DNA of 64,000 bases. Source: Prorocentrum cordatum (lineage: Eukaryota > Sar > Dinophyceae > Prorocentrales > Prorocentraceae). A model generated the notes under the pieces. The model saw only the letters and a list, made by a program, of their open reading frames with translations, did not search any database and had not been told where the DNA came from. The stretch is taken from positions 112,535 through 176,534 of the forward strand of contig CAUYUJ010007402.1 in the NCBI GenBank assembly GCA_963575745.1, written 5' to 3'. Made by a program: the position numbers and the translations under genes. Numbering within the stretch: the stretch's first letter is position 1; every line of letters starts with the position of its first letter. Shown piece by piece: positions 1-9,549 of the stretch.

Positions 1-420
1 CTGTCGCGGCCACCCTTCGGGAATGGGCTGCGCCGATGGGCCCCGCAGGGGCTGGCTGGCCTCGGCATCGGGCACGGGCCCCATCGTTCTGGCCCTCCGC
101 CAAAGCCTGCTGCTGCGCCCCAGCCCGCCCGGGCCAGGAACTCCCGCGTCGCCTCGCAGGCTGCGGAGTTCGCGGTCTGCTTCTCGGGGCCAGCCTGGGC
201 CGGTCGCGAAGTCGACGGGCGGGCCGCCGCAAAGATGATCGCGACGGCCATCCCGGCGCCGACGAGCATTCCTGGAGGAACATCGAATATTGGTCGCGGG
301 GAGACACGAGACAGCATGTTCTGCGGAGAAGGACAACGTTCAAGCAGCCGCAGCACAGTCGCGAGTAGCCCCCCGCTGGGCTCGAGAGCCCCAAATCGTC
401 GACCTCGGGATGGGTCGAGA
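1..420 (-). CDS. Partial exon candidate with one membrane segment, unknown product
   Basis: One minus-strand frame stays open from about 420 to the left edge (about 138 codons) and so runs out of the window. It encodes a hydrophobic stretch, GMLVGAGMAVAIIFAAA (about 228-280), long enough to cross a membrane, preceded by a basic Ser/Pro-rich part and followed by an Ala/Gly/Pro-rich tail. I recognise no family. Open frames of this size occur by chance in GC-rich DNA, so the support is composition plus the hydrophobic segment only. No start or splice site could be fixed. Confidence 0.25.
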
Positions 421-904
421 CAGCCGTGCCGCATGTCCTCGGGGCCTATGGTTCTGGAGGGTCGACATCCACCGCTGCCCCCCCGCACCTTCGCGCGCCT
501 GAAAGACCCCGAAGGGCGCGCCGAGTCGAGGCGGGCCGCCTGGGCCCAGGGCAGCTCGGTTACGGTTGAGGCGAGGTAGAGGATCTGGATAAGGATCAGG
601 ATCGAGATCGCGCGAGATATCCCTCGAACTGTCGAGATACCAAGCATCTCGAGCCGTCTTGGACAACGCCCCCATGGAGCTCCTGGCCCCCCTCTCCCGG
701 CCGCGCGTCGAACGACGATGGCGTAAGAGAGGGGGCCGAGACATGCGCCGCGGGCAATTGCGCCGTCGGACAGCGCGCACGGCGGCGCCTCGCCCCCGAA
801 GGCTATAAGGAAATCGCAGTGAGAATGATAATGTCGGCGCCGAGGTTGGGACTATCGCCGGCCCGCGAAGGGGCCAGACAATGTCTGCGACGCATAATGC
901 TGGA

Positions 905-1625
905 GCGCTCCCATATTTTATCTCATTGGCCGCGAGGCCCATCAGCGCCTCGAGGTGCTCGAGCAGCATCTCGAGTGCCTCGTGGTCGAGGGCCTCGCGG
1001 CCTACCAAGTCACTCCCAGCTCCTGCGTTCGACGCGACTTCCACATCGACCAACTCCCGCGCCGCCAGGTCGCGGCCAGGGCAGCCGGCGACGCAGCCGT
1101 CGCGCACGCAAGCCGACAGGCTCTTGCGCCCGGGGCCCCGCGATCCTCCAGCGCCGCCAATAAGAGGACTTCCGCGACCCCGATGGCCCTCCTCGTCGGC
1201 AAGCTTGCGCCTCGCCACTTTCATCAGCTGCCGCGAGAGGGTCTCGCCGCCGGGGGGTTAGGGGGGAAGGGGGGGGGGGGGGGGGGGCCGCCGCCCAGCG
1301 CCTCGCCCTGCGCCCCGACTGCCACATCGACCGCGGGCGATCTCTGCGACCTCGCCCGCCGCCCCGGCCGCCGCCGACTGCCCGGTGGCGCTCGGGGCGG
1401 GGCCGGATGCCAGTCGGTTTCCATTTTTGGGCTGGAATACTTTCGATCGCGTCGAGCCGCTCGTTGCATGTCCTCGCCCTGCCCCCCGGGGCGAGCATCT
1501 GGCAGCTCCGCCCGTCGCCCGCGAGGTCCTCACCGATGCCGCCCAGATCCTCGATCTCAGCCGCGAGGGCCTCGATGTCGCGCGCGTCGAGGCTCGCTGT
1601 CGACTCCCCAATGTGTCGCCGTAGT
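905..1625 (-). CDS. Exon candidates of an unknown acidic/helical protein
   Basis: Two minus-strand segments read like real protein. About 1625-1490 encodes an Ala/Glu/Asp-rich helix-like stretch containing ASLDARDIEALAAEIEDLGG, followed by a Cys-containing basic part. About 1224-905 encodes a segment with ELVDVEVASNAGAGSDLVG and then a Leu/Glu-rich helix ending LEALMGLAANEI. They lie in different frames, separated by a G/C-rich stretch with a 19-nt G run (1269-1287). They are therefore either separate exons or a frame-broken copy. The flanking ORFs are Arg/Pro-rich shadow frames. No family recognised. Confidence 0.25.
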
Positions 1626-1937
1626 CCTCCTTGCCCTTCCGCAGTTCACGCGCGCAGCAAGGGGGTGAAAAAGGCTGGCCGCCAGGTTCCGGCCGCGCCT
1701 CAAAACTGCGGCCCCCTGCCGGACCAATCGCCGGCACCAGCCTGGCCATTGGCCTGCCTGGCGGCCGTCGCTCGGCGCCCATCTGGCGCGGGGCCCGCCA
1801 CGTCGCGCCGTCGCGGTCGAGACGGCGGTGGCGACGTCGTCGATGACGCTGATTCAACGGCGCGTAAACTCTCAGAGCGCCCTCCAGACAGCCACGCCCG
1901 CGCTCTGGCCCCGACGACGGGGCGTCTTCCGCCGCCG

Positions 1938-2369
1938 TCAGCAGCGGGCCCAGTCAGGCCGCGCCGGCGGGTCAGAGAAGCCGCCGCGCGCGCCGCCTGA
2001 GCAGCTGCTTACGGGCCTCCGACTCCCGAACCAGCCGCCGTCGCCCCGCCACCGGCCATCCTGCTCGCAACAGCTCTCGGGCTCGTCTCCGTCGCCGCAG
2101 GATGGCCGCGTTTTCCTGGGTGCCTGCCGGCCGGCCGCTATCATATTCGCGTCGTCCTGGGGTCGGCCAAATGGTCGGCTGCCGTCGCTGCCGGCGTCGT
2201 CGAGCTCCGCGTAGTCTCTCGCTGCGCGGTCCGAATTGCCTCGACGAGCGCCCCTTGGGAAGGCCCCTCTGCCGGCTCCGGGGCTGCTGCGCTCGCCGCA
2301 TTGCTGCCCGCTGCCGCCGACGCCGGGCTGCCCCACCATGGGCGCGCCCTCGGCGATGCGAATCAACAA
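1938..2369 (-). CDS. Exon candidate, unknown Gly/Asp/Arg-rich protein
   Basis: A 143-codon minus-strand frame reads Gly- and Arg-rich, with a more protein-like centre (DYAELDDAGSDGSRPFGRP, then a Cys-containing DGDEPESCCEQDGR). It ends at a stop near 1938. It could belong to the same minus-strand gene as the segments at 1-1625. There is no recognised domain, and the composition is close to what GC-rich noncoding DNA would give. Confidence 0.2.
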   Translation of the reverse strand: MLIRIAEGAPMVGQPGVGGSGQQCGERSSPGAGRGAFPRGARRGNSDRAARDYAELDDAGSDGSRPFGRPQDDANMIAAGRQAPRKTRPSCGDGDEPESCCEQDGRWRGDGGWFGSRRPVSSCSGGARGGFSDPPARPDWARC

Positions 2370-2558
2370 TTACATGGGTGCGTCAATACCATGGTTGATG
2401 AGGCATGCCATCGTATCAATTGATAGCCAGTTGCCCTCCACCAGTCACTTATAGGGCCAGATCAGTCTGCAACCACCATGCATGTCTTATTACATATTTA
2501 GTTCAAATATATAGCGGACGGGCGCGCGACCCGCCCTCGCGCATCTGCCCGCCAATAA

Positions 2559-3179
2559 ATTGCCGCGCGGGCCCGGCCTCTGCAGAAAGCAAGCACGCCC
2601 ATCGCCGACAGGTGGCCAGATCTCCCTTTCGGGGCGCTTCCTCAAGGGCTTAGACACATAAACGGCAAGCGCAGCCGTCAGACAGACAGCTGGCCAGAAC
2701 TCGATTTCTGGACGCTCTCGCGCATCCAGGACATAGCAGAGGCAAGCGCAGCCGTCGCCAACAGCTGGCCATAACTCCCTTCCGGGGCGCTCTTCTGCGT
2801 CCTGCGGGCACCATGCCACTCTGCAGGGCAGCCTGTGCATCGATCAGAAAGGGCCCGCAGCTGCCAAAGTCCTGGTCCAGAATGGTTGGACCTCTCAAGT
2901 CTGCAGGCAAGCGCATCCGTCATCGACGGATGGCCAGAACTATCTCACAGGACGCTCCTGACGCGAAGGAAGGAGGGCCTGCAATGCGAAGTTGAGATGG
3001 ACGAGGTAGCAAGTGCATCAGAAGAAAGTACCCATCAGCCACCAAGCATCAGTGCACTAAAGAAGTACATGGCAGAAAGCGAGGTGGTCACGCTTCCCAT
3101 TCACCTCAGGTCACTGACTGTCTTGTCCAAGGACAGCCCAGGTCTCGGGCATGATGGGATCCAGTGCTATACTCGGTAA
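2559..3179 (+). pseudogene. Degenerate ~26-residue WPEL-repeat coding sequence
   Basis: One plus-strand frame runs from 2559 to a stop at 3177-3179, broken only by TAA at 2772-2774. It contains imperfect repeats centred on W-P-(D/E)-L: TGG codons lie at 2613, 2691, 2766 and 2931, with a weaker one (EWLDL) at 2883, all in the same frame. Spacing of the first three is 78 and 75 bp, and a unit looks like ASAAVANSWPELPSGAL. After the last unit the frame continues into a charged unique tail (EVEMDEVASASEE, then YMAESEVVTLPIHLRSL). The stop replaces the Glu of WPEL, so this is probably a decayed gene piece. No family recognised. Confidence 0.4.
2585..2960. repeat. Imperfect ~78-bp tandem repeat
   Basis: Four clear copies of a unit containing GCAAGCGCAGCCGTC followed by AGCTGGCCAGAACTC occur near 2588, 2667, 2741 and 2908. 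The first three are 75-78 bp apart; the fourth follows a more diverged 165-bp interval. This is the DNA form of the WPEL repeats. Confidence 0.5.
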
Positions 3180-4470
3180 TATAGAAGTTGATGCCAGTAA
3201 CTCATTGGAGGCACATGGCCATGATGAAGCTGATGGCACGCTTCACCATTTCAGTCTGTGCATTTTGACACAAGTAACGTTCCCATTAGCGTCGATCTCG
3301 CTGAAGATGTGGCTCTTGGGCTTATGTCTTGCATTGTGCTCCTGTATACCTGCATTGATGATTGCGGGGGTGAGACGCCTGACTCTGCCTGGCGCCTCCT
3401 TCTTGCCGGTGCAGGCCCCCCTCGTCCATCGGGAGAAACAGCGATGTGACCGCTCTTTTCCGCACGTGATAACTCGATTCGCGGAAACTTGCACCACTTG
3501 GTTGGTGCCAAGATGTGATGTCCGTGCTCCGCCGCCGTCCTGTTGCGTAGAACTCTCTTTTCATCCGCATGCAGCGCATGGCCCCCCAGGCCATGGGGTG
3601 CCGCTTGCTCTTGTTGTGTCCAAGTCGTCGCAGTCGCTGCAGCAAGGATCGGTGCAGCTTTTGGGTTCCGAACTTCTGGGCGTTACTGCCACCAGAGCCA
3701 ATCCCGCAAGAGTGTTCGCCAAGTTGGGAGAGTCAAGATTCGGTGGCTGCCAGATCGGTTGAGGTATCGATCCGGGCATCCGTACAACAGCTGCCGAAAA
3801 TACAAACCTCGTCGTCGTAGTCATGGCCGTTAACCTCACGCGCCAAAGACCTTGGCCTGCACATGAAAACCAACGGCTGGCCTCATGCCCAGTGGTGCAA
3901 GTGATCGTGCTGCTTTGTTACAAGCTCGTGCTGCCAGTTCAGCAACGCACAACACAGACAGTTTCGTGGCCGCCGTACTGAAATACCTCGCCATTCTTAC
4001 CAACGTGACATTGTCGTGGTCCTCGCTCGGTAAACAAGGAAAGGATACCCGTCACGATCGTGAAATCAATCGGTAGATATATCCAAGTAACACTCTGTGG
4101 GTATAGCTCTGCGTCGTCGTATCTCCACTCCAGGCTCGTGAAATACCGTACCAGTGCTGGGAACATCTGCTGCTGGCATTTCCAATCATCAGCCTTGATG
4201 TGGGCATGTATCTCTGGGGTACATATCCAAGAAACTCCCGCCATCATCGCATTTGGTACGACATGGTCCCTCTCATATCCAGGCAAGGTATCCTTCAGCG
4301 CCCACTCCAGTGTGTTAGCTGTGAAGCTTGGCCCCGCAGGCGTGCTCGTCGAAGCAGCTGGTAAATATTCCTCTGCTGTCTGCTGCAGAGCTCGTCGCAA
4401 TGCCGACCACCGCGGGCTCGCTCTCGCGGCCCGTCGCCCCCCGCGCCGTGGCTGCGCTCCCTGAACCACC
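3150..4470 (-). pseudogene. Decayed minus-strand coding sequence, unknown
   Basis: Several minus-strand segments have natural protein composition but lie in different frames. About 4330-3939 includes GYERDHVVPNAMMAGVSW and FPALVRYFTSLEWRYDDAEL. About 3720-3480 includes KRHPMAWGAMRCMRMKREFY. About 3400-3245 includes INAGIQEHNARHKPKSHIFS and the following IDANGNVTCVKMHRLK. The last jumps frame at about 3243 into a hydrophobic stretch (AISFIMAMCLQ), then meets an in-frame TGA. One-base frame changes and stops point to a relic rather than a spliced gene. Order and spacing suggest one parent protein of about 400 residues. I do not recognise it; a transposon-encoded protein is possible. Confidence 0.35.
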
Positions 4471-4587
4471 GCCTTCTGGAGCGGTGTCGCCGGGAAGCTG
4501 TCTAGCTGCCGTGCCGACCGTCGCAGGTTCGTCCCCGCTTCCCTTCGCCCTCAGAACTGCGGGCATTTGCCGCGGATCCCTCGCCAC

Positions 4588-5298
4588 TCAGCGTACTGAG
4601 CGGAGCTGGGCCGGGGGCGCGCAAGCGGGCCAGCGGCGACCATTTTGCCCGCGAGCTCCCGCCCATGGCCGCCCAGCCGACATCCGCTCCGCTACCAACT
4701 GTGGCAGCAGGAGAGAAGTCAAAATGTTCTCCACTTGAGCCGCAATGGTACGGATCGCTCTCTGGGTTGACCCCGACCCAATGATATCTGCAGCGAAACA
4801 GAGAGCTACATCTACTTGACAAAATCTGGACTCCCGAACCAGAGCCTCAAGAGCCCGTGCCTGAGCTTCGAGGGCCACCTGCAAAGCTTCAACAGCAAGG
4901 GGCAGAGCATCAAGACCCACCAGGTAAACTTCGAGGGCCACGCACAGAGCAACGACGGCAAGGGGCGGAGTTGAAGGGGCCACCTGCTCAGCTTCAAAAG
5001 CCACCATCTGAGCTCGGCGAGCCACGCGCAGAGCTACGAAGACCACAGGCTGAGCTTCCAGCACCACGCGCAGGGCTGCGAGGGCCACAAGCAGGTCTCC
5101 GAGGACCACCAGCCGAGCTACGACACTCAGAGCTTCAAGGACCACCGTCTGAGTTATGATAGCTACTAACTGAATTATGAGAGACACCGGCACCAGCCTC
5201 CCAGCTTCCACCTGGCTAGAACAGCTACCTCGACCAGCAGGGACGACGCTACTACATGACGACGCGGAAGGCGTCGTGCACCAGGTCCGCCGATACAC
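4588..5298 (-). CDS. Putative heptad-repeat (coiled-coil-like) protein
   Basis: A 236-codon minus-strand frame crosses a 21-bp tandem array. It therefore encodes seven-residue repeats such as VALEAQA with hydrophobic residues in register, which would form an amphipathic helix. After the repeats it continues through non-repetitive, helix-like sequence (FCQVDVALCFAADIIGSG, then TIAAQVENILTSLLLPQLV) before turning Arg/Ala-rich. The plus-strand frames are also open because the period is seven codons (one reads YEGHQLS-type repeats), so the coding strand is not proven. The unique hydrophobic flank slightly favours the minus strand. Confidence 0.3.
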   Translation of the reverse strand: MYRRTWCTTPSASSCSSVVPAGRGSCSSQVEAGRLVPVSLIIQLVAIITQTVVLEALSVVARLVVLGDLLVALAALRVVLEAQPVVFVALRVARRAQMVAFEAEQVAPSTPPLAVVALCVALEVYLVGLDALPLAVEALQVALEAQARALEALVRESRFCQVDVALCFAADIIGSGSTQRAIRTIAAQVENILTSLLLPQLVAERMSAGRPWAGARGQNGRRWPACAPPAQLRSVR

Positions 5299-5880
5299 CC
5301 CGTTGCCTCAAGAAGCCAACTGAGCCCCTGGGGCCACCAGCGGAACTACGAGGACCACGAGATGGGCTACACGGACACCGAGCGGAGCTTCTCGGGCCAC
5401 CGGCTGAGCCACCTAGGACCTGGACCCGCAGAGCTACGAGAACCAACCCATGCTCCTCAAAAGGACCACCAGAGGAAGTTCCAGGGCCATCGGCAGAGCT
5501 TCCAGGCCCAGCAACCGAACTGCCACAACCACCCGCCGATCCACGAGAACCACCACCGGAACTACCCGGGCCAACTGCGGCGCTACGAGGACCACCAGCG
5601 GAGCGACGAGGGCCACGAGCTGAGCTACCTGGGCCACCAGCTGAACTGCTTCGGCCACCAGGGACAGCCGCTGGGCCACGAGAGCCACCGCTAGAGCTAC
5701 GAGGACCACGTGCAGCTCTACCAGCGCAACCAGCTGACCTACGAGGGCTCTGCACACAGAGCTGCCTCGGCCGCCAGCTGACCTACAAGGGCCACCAGCT
5801 GAGCTGCGAGGGCTACCAGCAGAGCTCCAAGGGCCACCTGAGCTACCTGGGCGACCGGCTAAGCGACGACGGCCACCAAA
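4830..5880. repeat. 21-bp (seven-codon) degenerate tandem array
   Basis: About 50 imperfect units of 21 bp built on GAGCTACGAGGGCCACCAGC, interrupted by a less repetitive stretch at 5165-5330. Plus-strand translation gives GHQLSYE-type heptads; minus-strand translation gives Leu/Val/Ala heptads. Occasional indels move the best frame between segments. Confidence 0.75.
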
Positions 5881-5910
5881 AGAATTCCTACCACGTGACC
5901 ACACAATATC

Positions 5911-6060
5911 GAAGCCAACTACGGGGACAAATGGGACAGAAAACTCCAGCTACGGATCGGATCCGTAGAGGCCGTCTACGAGACGGGCCGCATCTCCTAC
6001 AACGAGTACAAAGAGCGCCCGCCATTGCGCACCGCCGTACGATAGGCCTGCTTACTGCCC
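5911..6060 (+). CDS. Possible terminal exon after the heptad array
   Basis: Directly after the 21-bp array one plus-strand frame reads like natural protein (NIEANYGDKWDRKLQLRIGS, then VEAVYETGRISYNEY) and ends at a TAG near 6050. It is out of frame with the last heptads, so it would need a splice or a frameshift to join them. No family recognised. Confidence 0.25.
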
Positions 6061-6097
6061 CACAGGAACTACCACACAATCTGCGTGTGGCACGTCA

Positions 6098-6098
6098 C

Positions 6099-6135
<37 letters not shown>
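6098..6135. repeat. (GAT)n microsatellite
   Basis: About twelve uninterrupted GAT triplets. Confidence 0.9.
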
Positions 6136-6139
6136 GTGA

Positions 6140-7100
6140 GAACGGCCAACCCTAAGCTGGACCACTTTGGGTACCACTACGCGTGCTTCAACCCGGAGGC
6201 TACTACTCTACCTCGTCTACAGCGTTACTGACAAGGTACGCCATGTAAATCGCGCAAACTACAAGCAAATAGTACGTCATCCGCAAGCGTTAATCCGCCG
6301 ACCCTGTCGGCGTGTGTGAGGGGATTTTCCGTTCGAATCGTCGTCGCCGTCATTCGTTCATCGTCGTCTATGCCGCCCTCTTTCCCTGCGTGTACCTTTC
6401 CCTGTGCCCGTCGCCGCTCCTCGCTCCTGTCCCAGCCTTCTTCCTCAAGCACCTTAGCCAAAGCGTGATTGAGCAACGTCGTCACACACTCGAAGGGAAC
6501 CCCCTTCCCTTTCCGGAAGGTTCCAGAGGGGGTCTTCCAGAGAGCCCCCGAGGGGCCCTGGGACCTCGACAGAGCAGGGGTCGCGAAGCCCACGGGGGAC
6601 CCTTCGTGGAGAACCCCCCCCCCACCCAGAGCCTCCTTTGGAACCCCCTGGCCTTCGACCCCTCCCCCCCGCTCGGAGGCACGGGGGGGGGGGGTCCTGG
6701 GCCCGGAACCGAGCCCGGACGACCCTGGGGAGATCCAGGGGGCGACCCCGGGGTCCGGCCAGGGGACAGGTAATATGCGTCTCCCCTCTGGGGGCTCCCG
6801 GGCGGCAGACCACAGCTCAGAGCGGGCCAAAGGGTGCCCCAGGAGCTCCCAACGATCTGAGATGCCCACAGCTAGTTCTGTCTGCTGAGTGCTACGTAAG
6901 ATGAAACAGTGTGTATATAGTTGGCCTTGGATGTTCTAAGCTGGATCAAGATGATCGAACTTACACTTAGAGTAACACAATCAACTTCTCACCTTCGCAC
7001 AACGAAGGAGCTTCAGTGAAATGAAGTTGGCAAGTTGAGCGTAGTTCGGCAAATGTTGCTCAGTTCAGGGGGGAAGTTAGCGGGGACGTTAGTGGAAGTG
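6140..7100. other. Non-coding stretch with dispersed repeat A and G/C runs
   Basis: No convincing gene. It holds dispersed repeat A (about 6295-6530), Pro/Gly-rich shadow ORFs over G/C runs (6617-6710), and an AT-richer part (6890-7050) in which I see nothing. Confidence 0.5.
6295..6530 (+). repeat. Dispersed repeat A, copy 1
   Basis: Shares ordered blocks with 40824-41010: CCGCCGACCCTGTCGGCGTG, then a tract around GTCGTCGCC, then TCCTCAAGC, AGCCAAAGCG and TTGAGCAACG, then an AAGGGAA...CCCTTCCCTTT block. Both copies are in the same orientation. Confidence 0.7.
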
Positions 7101-7111
7101 GGGGGAAGCTG

Positions 7112-7200
7112 CTTTTCCAAACCACCCTGTGGTGTTGGGCCCTCGTTTTGAAGAGACAGCGCCCCGAGTCTCCTCCTTCCTTCCTCCTCCCCCTCCCCCC
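7112..7200 (+). repeat. Dispersed repeat B (tail), copy 1: FPNHPVVL frame
   Basis: Begins TTTCCAAACCACCCTGTGGT and continues through CCTCGTTTTGAAGAGACAGC into a CT-rich tract. The same block follows the 90-bp arrays at 21540-21590 and 60230-60290 on the opposite strand. Translated in this orientation it gives FPNHPVVLGPRFEETAPRV. Confidence 0.8.
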
Positions 7201-7305
7201 CCCTCTCCCTAAGGGGGGGGGGCCCGTTAGCGCTTGCGCTACCTACCCCGCTCAACAAATTGTCCGCCCTCGGCGCGCAGCGCCTGCCCGCTGCCCCTGA
7301 GCGCT

Positions 7306-7553
7306 TCGCGCTTTTCCCGCGGTTTGGGCCCCAGGTTTTCCCCGCGTCGCGGCCCATTCTCCACCCCCTCCCGAAACATCGCCCGCGGCTCCGTAGTCAG
7401 TGGCTCGAACTCTCATCCTCGACCCTCAGTGTCTCGCGCCTTTCCCACAATTCGGGCACGACGTTCCCCCCGCTTCGTGGCCCCATTCTCCACCCCCTCC
7501 CGAAACATCGCCCGCGGCTCCGCGAGCAGCGGCTCGAGCCGTCATCCTCGACC
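7306..7553. repeat. Tandem duplication, two ~125-bp units
   Basis: Units at about 7306-7432 and 7435-7553 share CCATTCTCCACCCCCTCCCG, then AAACATCGCCCGCGGCTCCG and a CATCCTCGACC end. Confidence 0.75.
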
Positions 7554-7629
7554 ACTTGTTCCCTCTTTGCCCCGAGGGGGCCCCCGAGATCGAACCTACC
7601 GTCGCCGGCGTGCGGCGGCACCGCCGCGG

Positions 7630-7672
7630 TGTAGAGAGAGGGAAAGAGAGAGGGAAAGAGAGAGAAAGCAAT
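7630..7672. repeat. GA-rich simple repeat
   Basis: Alternating GAGAGAGGGAAA units, three copies. Confidence 0.8.
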
Positions 7673-7913
7673 TCAGAAAAAAAAGAGAGCGACCGCGCAG
7701 ACGGCACCACCGACCTCTGGGCCACCCCACAGCTGCGGACGAGAGGCTCTGAGACACTCGGGGCGCGCTGTCCCCAGGGCGGCTCGCGAGGGCGATTTCC
7801 TGCAGAACTTCGCGAGGGCTGGCCCGCAGCTTGCAGGAACTGGAAGGGTCGTGCCCCCGAGCTCCCGCTCGAGGGCGACGAGATCTATAACTGTACACAT
7901 CCAGTGCCCCCAG

Positions 7914-8007
7914 GCAGGCCCATCCTGGGCCCAGGAGCGGTGAGACTGACTCCCTGGCCAAACCAGGAGGGCGTTACACACCGCTCCTGGGCCCAGGACG
8001 GGCCTGG
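7914..8007. repeat. 29-bp inverted repeat with 36-nt loop
   Basis: Arms at 7914-7942 and 7979-8007 pair at 27 of 29 positions and contain CCTGGGCCCAGGAGCGGTG. The loop holds a shorter CCCTGG/CCAGGA hairpin. Confidence 0.85.
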
Positions 8008-8149
8008 CCAGGGACCACGGATATCGACAGATCTCATCGCCCGAGGCCATTGGAGAGCTCCACGCTGCAGATAAGCCAGAGACGCAAACAAGAGCTCTCG
8101 GAGGTCTGCGCTGATGTCTGGGATCGGCACTGGGCCCCCTCCCTGGCGC

Positions 8150-8340
8150 GCGGAGCGCGCCAGGGGCGGCGCCGATCCGAGAAATCCCCGCGGACCTTGG
8201 CCAAAGTTCATGGTCATGACATGTCGCGTTCCCCGACTAGACCCTCCCGCAGAGGGCAGCAATAGGGGGGGGGGCTGGCACAGGGGGGAAAACATCGACC
8301 TGGAATCGGCGGTACATCGCCGATGGTTCGGCGTCAGGGC
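8150..8340 (+). repeat. Dispersed repeat C, copy 1
   Basis: Contains GGGGCGGCGCCGATCCGAGA with AAGTTCATG downstream, then AACATCGACCTGGAATCGGC and a GGTACATCGCCGATGG motif. Related blocks in the same order lie near 62735-62960, with partial copies at 63085-63190, 35330-35480 and 23075-23215. Confidence 0.6.
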
Positions 8341-8415
8341 CTTAATGGCGAAACCGCACGCTCCTGGACGCGCTGGGGTATCGGGACACCATCGGCGGTC
8401 CATTGTCGGTCGGGG

Positions 8416-8660
8416 GTCGAAGCGCCCCCCCCCCCCTGAACCTGTTCCCCCCGCTGACGTTGCCCCTGGTGGTTCGAGCCTGTTTTTCTTTATATCCAGG
8501 CAAGCTCACTTGCACGGCGTTCGCCCCCCCCCCCCCCCCTCGCCCCTCTTCATTCGAACACGAGCGTGCAAGTGCCTTTCGACTTGCGTGATTTCCGCAC
8601 GTCGAAGCGCCCCCCCCCCTGAACCTGTTTCCCCCGCTGACGTTGCCCCTGGTGCTTCTC
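8416..8660. repeat. 63-bp direct repeat pair
   Basis: 8416-8478 and 8598-8660 share TCGAAGCG, a C run, then TGAACCTGTT and CGCTGACGTTGCCCCTGGTG. The 120 bp between them carries another long C run (8526-8540). Confidence 0.8.
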
Positions 8661-8684
8661 GGGCCGTGGCTCCGCTCTCCGGCG

Positions 8685-8795
8685 GCCGCTCGGGACGATC
8701 TGGCCAACCCCGGAACGCCCTCGGCGAGGCGCAGCTGCCGGAGAGCATCCCGAGGCGGGAAAGCCTCCGGGAACCGGCGAAAGCGTCTGAAGAAA
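8685..8795 (+). repeat. Dispersed repeat D, copy 1
   Basis: Core GGAACGCCCTCGGCGAGGCG, then CAGCTGCCGGAGAGCATCCC and a CCTCCGGGAA block. It recurs at 35560-35672 and, more diverged, at 40005-40085, all in one orientation. Confidence 0.8.
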
Positions 8796-8933
8796 CCGAA
8801 AACGCCCTGAGTCGACCTCCCCCGAACCGATGCCCCTGAGCCTATCCACCCTATCGTTGCGCGGGGGCGGCGCGGTCGTCGCGAAGCCAGCCGCGGCGGC
8901 GGCGTCGTCGAGCTGCTCCAGGAAGCTACTCAC
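8795..8933 (-). CDS. Short exon candidate, unknown
   Basis: The minus strand reads SSFLEQLDDAAAAAGFATTA and then a charged stretch before running into repeat D. Composition looks coding, but no family, splice site or start can be fixed. Confidence 0.15.
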
Positions 8934-9084
8934 GCCGTCGATGCCGTTCTCGCGGCGGGCGCCCAGTCCCCGCCGCTGTTGCCCCCGCCGCGCTCAAACA
9001 GACGGACTACCGCGCGCCACGCGATCCAGGCCTTCTGCATCTTCCAGTCTGTGACTTCAAGGACTTCACGACGAGCTCAACGGA

Positions 9085-9310
9085 CGTCGCGGAAGAGTCT
9101 TCTAGGAGCCTTGGGGCAGTCTTGAGATCCTCTTGGAGCGTCTTGGGGCCTTCTCGGCCCGTCTTCGGCTTCTGCGAAAACTCCCTTGAGCCCTGTTTGG
9201 AAGAGCCTTTGGGCTCCATCATGGGGCTCTCTTGGAAGCCTCTTGGGCCTTCTTGAAACGGTCTAGGGGGCCTGTTGGGCCGTCTTGGAGCATCGGGAGG
9301 CCAAAAAGGC
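9085..9310 (-). repeat. Dispersed repeat G, copy 1 (CCAAGA-rich)
   Basis: The minus strand is a run of CCAAGACGGCCCAA-like and CCAAGAGGCTTCC-like blocks giving Pro/Lys/Arg-rich peptides such as GREGPKTLQEDLKTAPR. The plus strand at 41090-41490 carries the same kind of block. Confidence 0.6.
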
Positions 9311-9345
9311 GAGAAGGCCAACATCCTTGAAAACAACTGCAGCAA

Positions 9346-9425
9346 ATCACTGTTTTTCGCCAACCCTCCTCTGACTGGGTACTCGTTTTGAATAGAGCAC
9401 TGCCCGCGCGTCTCCTCTCGCCTCC
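9346..9425 (+). repeat. Dispersed repeat B (tail), diverged copy 2
   Basis: Contains GGGTACTCGTTTTGAATAGA followed by CCGCGCGTCTCC and a CCTCCT tract, alignable to the tail at 7112 but with a TGA and indels in the peptide frame. Confidence 0.55.
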
Positions 9426-9549
9426 TCCTCCTCCTCCTGCCTCCTCCAGCCCTCCTGCCCCCTTCTCCTCTCTTCCTCGAACGTACCCAGAGCCCCTTTT
9501 CCTCTCTTCCTCGTCCTCCTCCTCTCGTCCTGTCTCCTATGCCTCCTGA

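Noticed and set aside
3150-3762. 203-codon plus-strand ORF opposite the decayed minus-strand gene
   Set aside because: The minus-strand segments have the more natural composition; the plus ORF looks like their shadow.
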